A stretch of 64,000 bases of DNA from Diphasiastrum complanatum (lineage: Eukaryota > Streptophyta > Lycopodiopsida > Lycopodiales > Lycopodiaceae). Location: contig CM055104.1 of NCBI GenBank assembly GCA_029204225.1, positions 28,712,253 through 28,776,252 of the forward strand. The letters are read 5' to 3'. Both the position numbers and the translations under genes were made by a program. This document shows, in pieces, positions 59,301-64,000 of the stretch. Each line of letters starts with the position of its first letter. Positions within the stretch are counted from its first letter, which is position 1. The notes beneath the pieces are model-generated. The model made no database searches. It saw only the letters and a program-made list of their open reading frames with translations, and had not been told where the DNA came from.

Positions 59301-60700
59301 GAGGTAGCAGGAGAGCTTCTCCACGGGATACTGCACTGCAAGAATGGAGAGAATAGTGTTGGCTGTGACAAGAGGAGGCTCTTTCTCTGGATCAGCAGTG
59401 GAAACGAACACATCCACCCCTGGCAGATCCGATCGTCCTTTGGGGTTTTTTGGTCCAGGCATCTCAAATTTCTCCCTCAGCACCGTGAGATCGGTGAAGC
59501 GGTTCACTGGGCAGAGCTTTGGCAACTGATCCAGCACCCAGGAGAAAGCAAACCAGATCTCGCACACCACTGACATTCCCCATAGCCACATGGCATCCCT
59601 GTTGGGATGAACGACACGCCACCATAGAAAGAAAATCAGCACCATCAGCCTCGTGATCACCAGCAACCTGCAAAGGCATATTCAATCGCACTGAAACTCA
59701 AGCAGTTCCATGTAAACTAGCGGAAATCTATAAGGATCGAAACCAGAGAGAGGACATGATTGATTCTATATTGCTACCTGTAAGGACTGATGATGGCTGC
59801 TGCGATGCCTACTTTCCTGCACAATGGCTGTTTCGATTTTTCGTGAAAATCAGGAGGAGCTCCTACGTTGCTCGCCCGCTTGCCTTGGTAGGCGTCCTCC
59901 TTCGGCCACACCGCGTTCCCATAACCATACGTGCCTCTTGTCTCGAACAGCCACAACGAGTGTTCGAATTCAGAGGCTTGATTGCTGAGGATCGCCGCAA
60001 CAGTTGACTTGCTGGGCTTCAACACTGACAACCTTCGCTCCTCCGCTGAATCATCTGCTGTGGAAGGCAGTTGAGGCAAAGCCGAGCTGCGAGCTGCAGG
60101 TTCATCGTCTATCTTGTAGGACTCCTTGCAGCCGCGGCAGACTCCCCCATTACTGATAGCCTCAACGTAGCAATCTCTGCAAACCTTGAAGCCACACACA
60201 CAGGGAGTGACCAATCTTCCTCGCTCATCAGTCATCGCCTTCTCGTCGCATCCAGGGATGGAGCAGACAAAACCTCTACCATCTGCTCCAGTTTTGGAGG
60301 AATCACTCTCATCTCGATCTATCAGCTTGTCCAGAACGTGGCCTCTAGTCACATTCTTGTATCCACCGCTGAATAAAGTGTTGGAGACATGTTGCTGCTC
60401 TTTTGGAGCAATCGCAGTTTGATTATGCTCGGGCGTAGCAGACATGGGTTGATTATCTGGAGTGGGTGGCATATGCACAGTATAATTCAGGTTCAATGTC
60501 TCTCCTAGCATCTCGATTGGAATGTCACTGTCTTGTGAGAGAAAATGTATGTGACGACCGCTGGAGCTTCGCCTTGTAACCATGCCAGCGGGTGCTCTTG
60601 TGGAAGTGCTACTTGGAGGGTTAAGCGACCTCTGATTCGATAAAATCATCTGGGATCGGCCCCCCCCTGGAGGTATATTGGATGATCCGGTAGATGCCAT
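56371..60700 (-). CDS. CSLD: Cellulose synthase-like protein D (CSLD), 3 exons, 1164 aa
   Basis: Exons on the minus strand are 60700-59778, 59667-58860 and 58134-56371; both joins keep frame with GT-AG borders. The protein has a CSLD-type N-terminus ([15 protein letters not shown] at about 72-86), a RING-like zinc finger with eight Cys (146-191), two membrane segments (about 309-326 and 335-357), the GT2 catalytic motifs DDG (432-434), DCD (649-651), TED (861-863) and QVLRW (901-905), then at least five C-terminal membrane segments and the family ending GGGFQFP. Length matches the family (about 1100-1180). A six-Gly run (764-769) lies in the variable region. The start at 60700 (MASTGSS) is preferred over an in-frame ATG at 60748 because CSLDs usually begin MAS. 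Family knowledge: CSLDs are processive beta-glycan (beta-1,4-glucan) synthases of Golgi and plasma membrane, needed in tip-growing cells and cytokinesis. No frameshift or stop is seen. Which CSLD subclade it belongs to cannot be told here. Confidence 0.95.
58135..58859 (-). other. CSLD intron 2 (725 bp)
   Basis: Minus-strand donor GTATTAGG follows ATTCAG and acceptor AATTCAG precedes GTGATGCTG. It splits IIQ/VMLEPP in phase 0. Reading through either end gives non-family residues until a stop. No transposon is recognisable inside. Confidence 0.9.
59668..59777 (-). other. CSLD intron 1 (110 bp)
   Basis: Minus-strand donor GTAGCAAT follows ...CCTTACAG and acceptor TTTGCAG precedes GTTGCTGG. It splits the Arg codon in SPYR/LLVI, just before the first membrane helix, in phase 2. 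Confidence 0.9.
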
Positions 60701-61825
60701 ACCTGATTTTTGCTTTGTACGATCTATTACTACCCAACAAAGATCCACTTTTTGCTTTGGAATTGGTAACTGCGGGCTTGAGAAAATTATCCAAACTTTT
60801 CGATCACTGTACTTACTGCAGTGAGCTTTTCAGCCAAACTAGATTAAAATGGGGTTATCAAGGAAGAATTTGCTTGATTGAAAAGATCTCATGACTTATG
60901 ATTGTATTATTGAAATGTAAGACAATGGTAATGTGATAACTTAATCTTAGTCAATCATCTAGTAAAACGTAAATGATACAAATGACAGTGGTCCATACAC
61001 CACCCGTAAGCATCAGATTTCGCATCTGCTGAATTACATTGTTGCAATTGGCAATTAGTATAGAGTTCTTGTGGCAAGTCATACGTATCAAAAAATGCCA
61101 TTCAATCTTGCTGGATGAGATAAGTTTCTAATGTCAATTTTTAGGAACTAATAAGCTAGTATAGCTATCCATAAAAAATTAGACGATCCACAATTTACTG
61201 CATGACCCACAATCTGATTGCAGCATCCAACTCTCGTGAGCACATTCGGGCCCATATCTCCTGCCGCATTGAGCAAACCTTGAATTTGAACAGCTTACTT
61301 CAGATCAGCAATCTGCACTATTCCGACAGATGAGCAAACCCAGGATTTCTGTAAGTTGTTATGAATCCTAAACGTTGCAGCTTAAAAAATGGGAGTAACT
61401 GGGAAGTTTTAAATCATACAAGAGATTAAAATTCACGTCCAGAGAGAGAGAGAGAGAGAGCGAGAGAGAGTTAAAGATTGAATGAAGAATTAAAGGGACA
61501 TTCCCTCAAATCTGCTTCCAACATTGCAAAATTCAAATGCGATGGACCCAGAAGTAGTACCAGTGTAGTAACAATACATGCTGCAATCAAAGTCAGACGA
61601 TCATGATGATCATAATAGCCCACATCGCAGAGATCACAGATTACACCATACTATAACTTCTAATAAGTATGGAAGGAGGAGTAGTGGAACGTCATGGCAA
61701 TGCAATGCATAAAGAACAAAAGAAATTATAGAGGTCGTGGCCTAAGACTCGGACAAGGAAATATGCAATATGCCACAGATTCCAAAGTATGCAATCCTTT
61801 GCGCAAAAAGATGTGCAATCGAGCG

Positions 61826-61864
<39 letters not shown>

Positions 61865-61900
61865 GGCGAGACGTGGCCATAAGAACAGGTGGGCAAGCCA
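60701..61900 (-). promoter_or_regulatory. CSLD 5' flank with GA tracts
   Basis: This stretch has no coding sequence. It must hold the 5' UTR and promoter. GA-dinucleotide tracts lie at 61440-61470 and 61829-61858, about 740 and 1130 bp upstream of the start codon. GA/CT tracts are common near plant promoters and can bind BPC-type GAGA factors (established), but use here is inference. No convincing TATA box was identified. Confidence 0.3.
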
Positions 61901-62160
61901 CGTTGAGAAAGGGGGTGGGTCCTATGCATAAATTACACACGATATAGCTTCTAGGATTCTACTTGCTATGGTTTACTAAAGCATCTCCCTTTCACCATGG
62001 CTCCTTCTTAGACTTCTTTTGTTGGGTTTCCCTTGTTGTAAGGCCATCCCATGGGCCTTTTCAAGCTACTTGCTACGTCACCACGAAAAAATCCACATCA
62101 CTATATACGAAGTCTTATTATATATATACATATATACAATGGAGTTGATAATCATGCAAA
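61901..62160. other. Unassigned spacer
   Basis: No gene is recognised; it ends in an AT dinucleotide-like run (TATATATATACATATATAC). Confidence 0.4.
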
Positions 62161-62170
62161 TCTCTATATT

Positions 62171-62253
62171 ACACACACACACACACACGCGTAATGTGCA
62201 CACCAAGACACATGCACACCAAGACACGCATGCTCACACATGCGCGTACTCTC

Positions 62254-62303
<50 letters not shown>
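62171..62303. repeat. (AC)n and (CT)n microsatellites
   Basis: AC tract at 62171-62188 and a CT tract at about 62250-62303, with imperfect CACA text between. Confidence 0.95.
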
Positions 62304-62305
<2 letters not shown>

Positions 62306-62337
62306 CAACACCTCACATTATGGCTATTTCTTAATCT

Positions 62338-62376
62338 AAAACCCTAAAAACAAGTGTAACCCTAAAAAAACCCTAA
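62338..62376 (+). promoter_or_regulatory. Cluster of three telobox motifs
   Basis: AAACCCTAAA, AACCCTAAA and AAACCCTAA occur within 40 bp. AAACCCTAA is the plant telobox, common just upstream of translation and growth genes (established). A CT-rich stretch follows (62400-62520). No gene follows on the plus strand, so function is unproven. Confidence 0.4.
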
Positions 62377-62646
62377 TTTTAAAAAAAAACCAACCCCTCA
62401 CCCTGGATCGCTCTCGCCCTTCTGCGCTCTCTCTCTTTCTCCCTCCACGCATATATATCTCCTTCTCTCTATGAAACGAAACTTCTAGATCTTTCTCTCT
62501 CTACGAAATTTCAGCCTCTTTTTGGAAAGTTCCAAAAACCTGCCCGTCACCCTTCAGCTACGCCCTTCAACTACTTGTCATTGATGTTTTAGGGCACACG
62601 TGGCCCAATGAAAATGCAGGATTCGTCTTTTCTCCAGAACAGCATA

Positions 62647-62766
<120 letters not shown>

Positions 62767-63800
62767 TTTACTATTTTGGCTTAAGGTCCATTTATGGTTT
62801 CTTTTGAGAAGTTAAAGTTCAATTGAGCAACATTTTTATGGTGATGGCTTCTTACTGCATGACTATGGCCACAAAAGGTAATCACATAAGTTGTTTGCCA
62901 TTTGGCAAGGCGAAACCATGCTTCAGGTATAGAAAATAAACAAGGTGGGAATATATAGAGATCTACGACATGTTGGTTACTTGGACAAGGTGCAAATTGA
63001 TGAGTCCACTAGAAGAGCTACAAGCACTTTCGCTACACATGAACAATCTATGAGGCTATGCATGTGGATGCATCCTCACTAGTGATAAAGCCACAATGAA
63101 CGTGTTATGTTTAATTAATGATTTACCACACTGTCACACATGAAGGCAATATTGCAAATGAGATCAAAATTAAACAATTCCCACTATAAAAAGGATGTAT
63201 AATTGTGTTCAATCCTATTGGATTTATTCCTTCTCTTCCTAAATCTCATTGTTAATCTAAATTCATTCATATTGCTGCATATTTACGCGTATTGATATAC
63301 AAGAATCGAAGATAGGAATCTACACAACAGTCAAACTATCGAGGAAGTCGAGTGTCGACTTTCGACAGGTGCTCGAATGTTCGATTCAACCAACTATTGA
63401 ATCGAACATTCGTCCTTGACACCTTCAACTCCAGCCTATGCGCCCTAGACTTGACAATGACATATTGTCGACTATTTTGCTGACATGGTACCACTCTAAA
63501 TAAAGCTAGTCAACTATACTAGCTAGTTACTGCACTATGCAACTGTTTTGACAATGACAGGAGCAATGATCTTTATGTTGCTCAGATAGTGTCAGCCACT
63601 TCTTCCACCTACCTGGATAGTGTCAACCATGATCGTTTCCAAGATCTACCTTAGATAGCAAATCACAATGTCTCTATACATTTGCATATATGTCTATAAT
63701 GATCACACATACATGTCGAATTGTATCAAGCAAACAAGCATTCAGAATCGGATGATCATTGTAATTAATCAACAAACATTGTAGATGTTATGACATCGAT
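62767..63800. other. Unassigned region
   Basis: No gene is recognised. It contains the inverted repeat at 63374-63412. Confidence 0.4.
63374..63412. repeat. 16-bp inverted repeat with 7-nt loop
   Basis: Left arm CGAATGTTCGATTCAA (63374-63389), loop CCAACTA, right arm 63397-63412 is the exact reverse complement. Confidence 0.95.
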
Positions 63801-63822
63801 TAGATTCAGATAGATAGTCAGA

Positions 63823-64000
63823 ATGGATGGCAAAGCCTTCACGTTGATCATCCTCAATATCTCAGATACACAAATCGGCCACGTATCTAAAGCTCAGACA
63901 TTGAAAGAAGTCTGGGACATCCTCAGTACACTGTACAACATGCTCGGCACGTAACTTCTATGCTACACCTTAGAAGTTCTTCTCTCTCAAGATGGCCAAT
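63823..64000 (+). pseudogene. Copia gag fragment running off the window
   Basis: KAFTLIILNISDTQIGHVSK and TLKEVWDILSTLYN match the Copia gag (UBN2-type) helix region. A TAA at 63952 ends that frame; the next frame continues with KFFSLKM, the following gag motif, so a frameshift separates them. The 5' end lies in degraded sequence before 63823. Confidence 0.6.

Noticed and set aside
60700-60748. Upstream in-frame ATG extending CSLD by 16 residues
   Set aside because: The added residues (MDLCWVVIDRTKQKSG) are unlike CSLD N-termini, which normally begin MAS at the chosen start.

Overview
The window reads as nuclear DNA of a land plant. It has one intact, intron-containing cellulose synthase-like D (CSLD) gene, many broken copies of plant-type LTR retrotransposons (Ty1/Copia and Ty3/Gypsy), DNA-transposon relics, and long CT/GA and AC microsatellites. 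There are no bacterial operons, RBS patterns or CRISPR arrays. The sequence alone does not fix the plant lineage. All similarities were judged by eye from family knowledge; no search was run.

Layout. 1-195: piece of a Copia LTR. 480-3990 (+): decayed Gypsy element A. 4.0-5.6 kb (-): decayed, unidentified coding-like sequence. 7.24-8.27 kb: two-copy 519-bp tandem duplication. 8.84-9.56 kb: minisatellites. 10.79-13.89 kb (+): Copia element with both LTRs whose pol has been deleted. 14.6-15.1 kb (-): unrecognised broken ORF. 15.1-18.95 kb: nothing recognisable. 18.95-22.5 kb: probable CACTA-type transposon remains. 22.8-32.2 kb: a pile of Copia fragments in both orientations, including a nearly full-length but mutated pol (26.87-29.48 kb, +) with its 3' LTR. 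33.2-34.3 kb (-): two unrecognised ORFs behind a palindromic TATA box. 34.7-38.0 kb (-): Gypsy element B, same family as A. 38.5-39.2 kb: possible LTR and primer-binding site. 39.5-41.1 kb (-): transposase pseudogene with a small intron. 43.6-48.5 kb: three different diverged repeat fields. 50.4-53.4 kb (+): a second Gypsy lineage. 53.65-55.35 kb (+): Copia RT/RNase H and LTR. 55.36-55.74 kb (-): Copia gag fragment. 56.37-60.70 kb (-): CSLD. 61.4-62.8 kb: microsatellites and telobox motifs. 63.82-64.0 kb (+): Copia gag fragment leaving the window.

The CSLD gene is the only locus I judge functional: three exons joined by canonical GT-AG introns give 1164 residues with the RING-like zinc finger, all glycosyltransferase-2 catalytic motifs and the membrane segments. 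The rest is mainly transposon debris. Five separate LTR elements have lost an internal part of pol, each with different breakpoints. I did not find a convincing new biological system. The items most worth a second look are these deletion derivatives, a perfect hairpin made from the RT core motif (53.1 kb), the transposase relic at 39.5-41.1 kb, the unrecognised ORF pair at 33.2-34.3 kb, and a protein motif shared by sequence at 4.3-5.0 kb and 50.5 kb.
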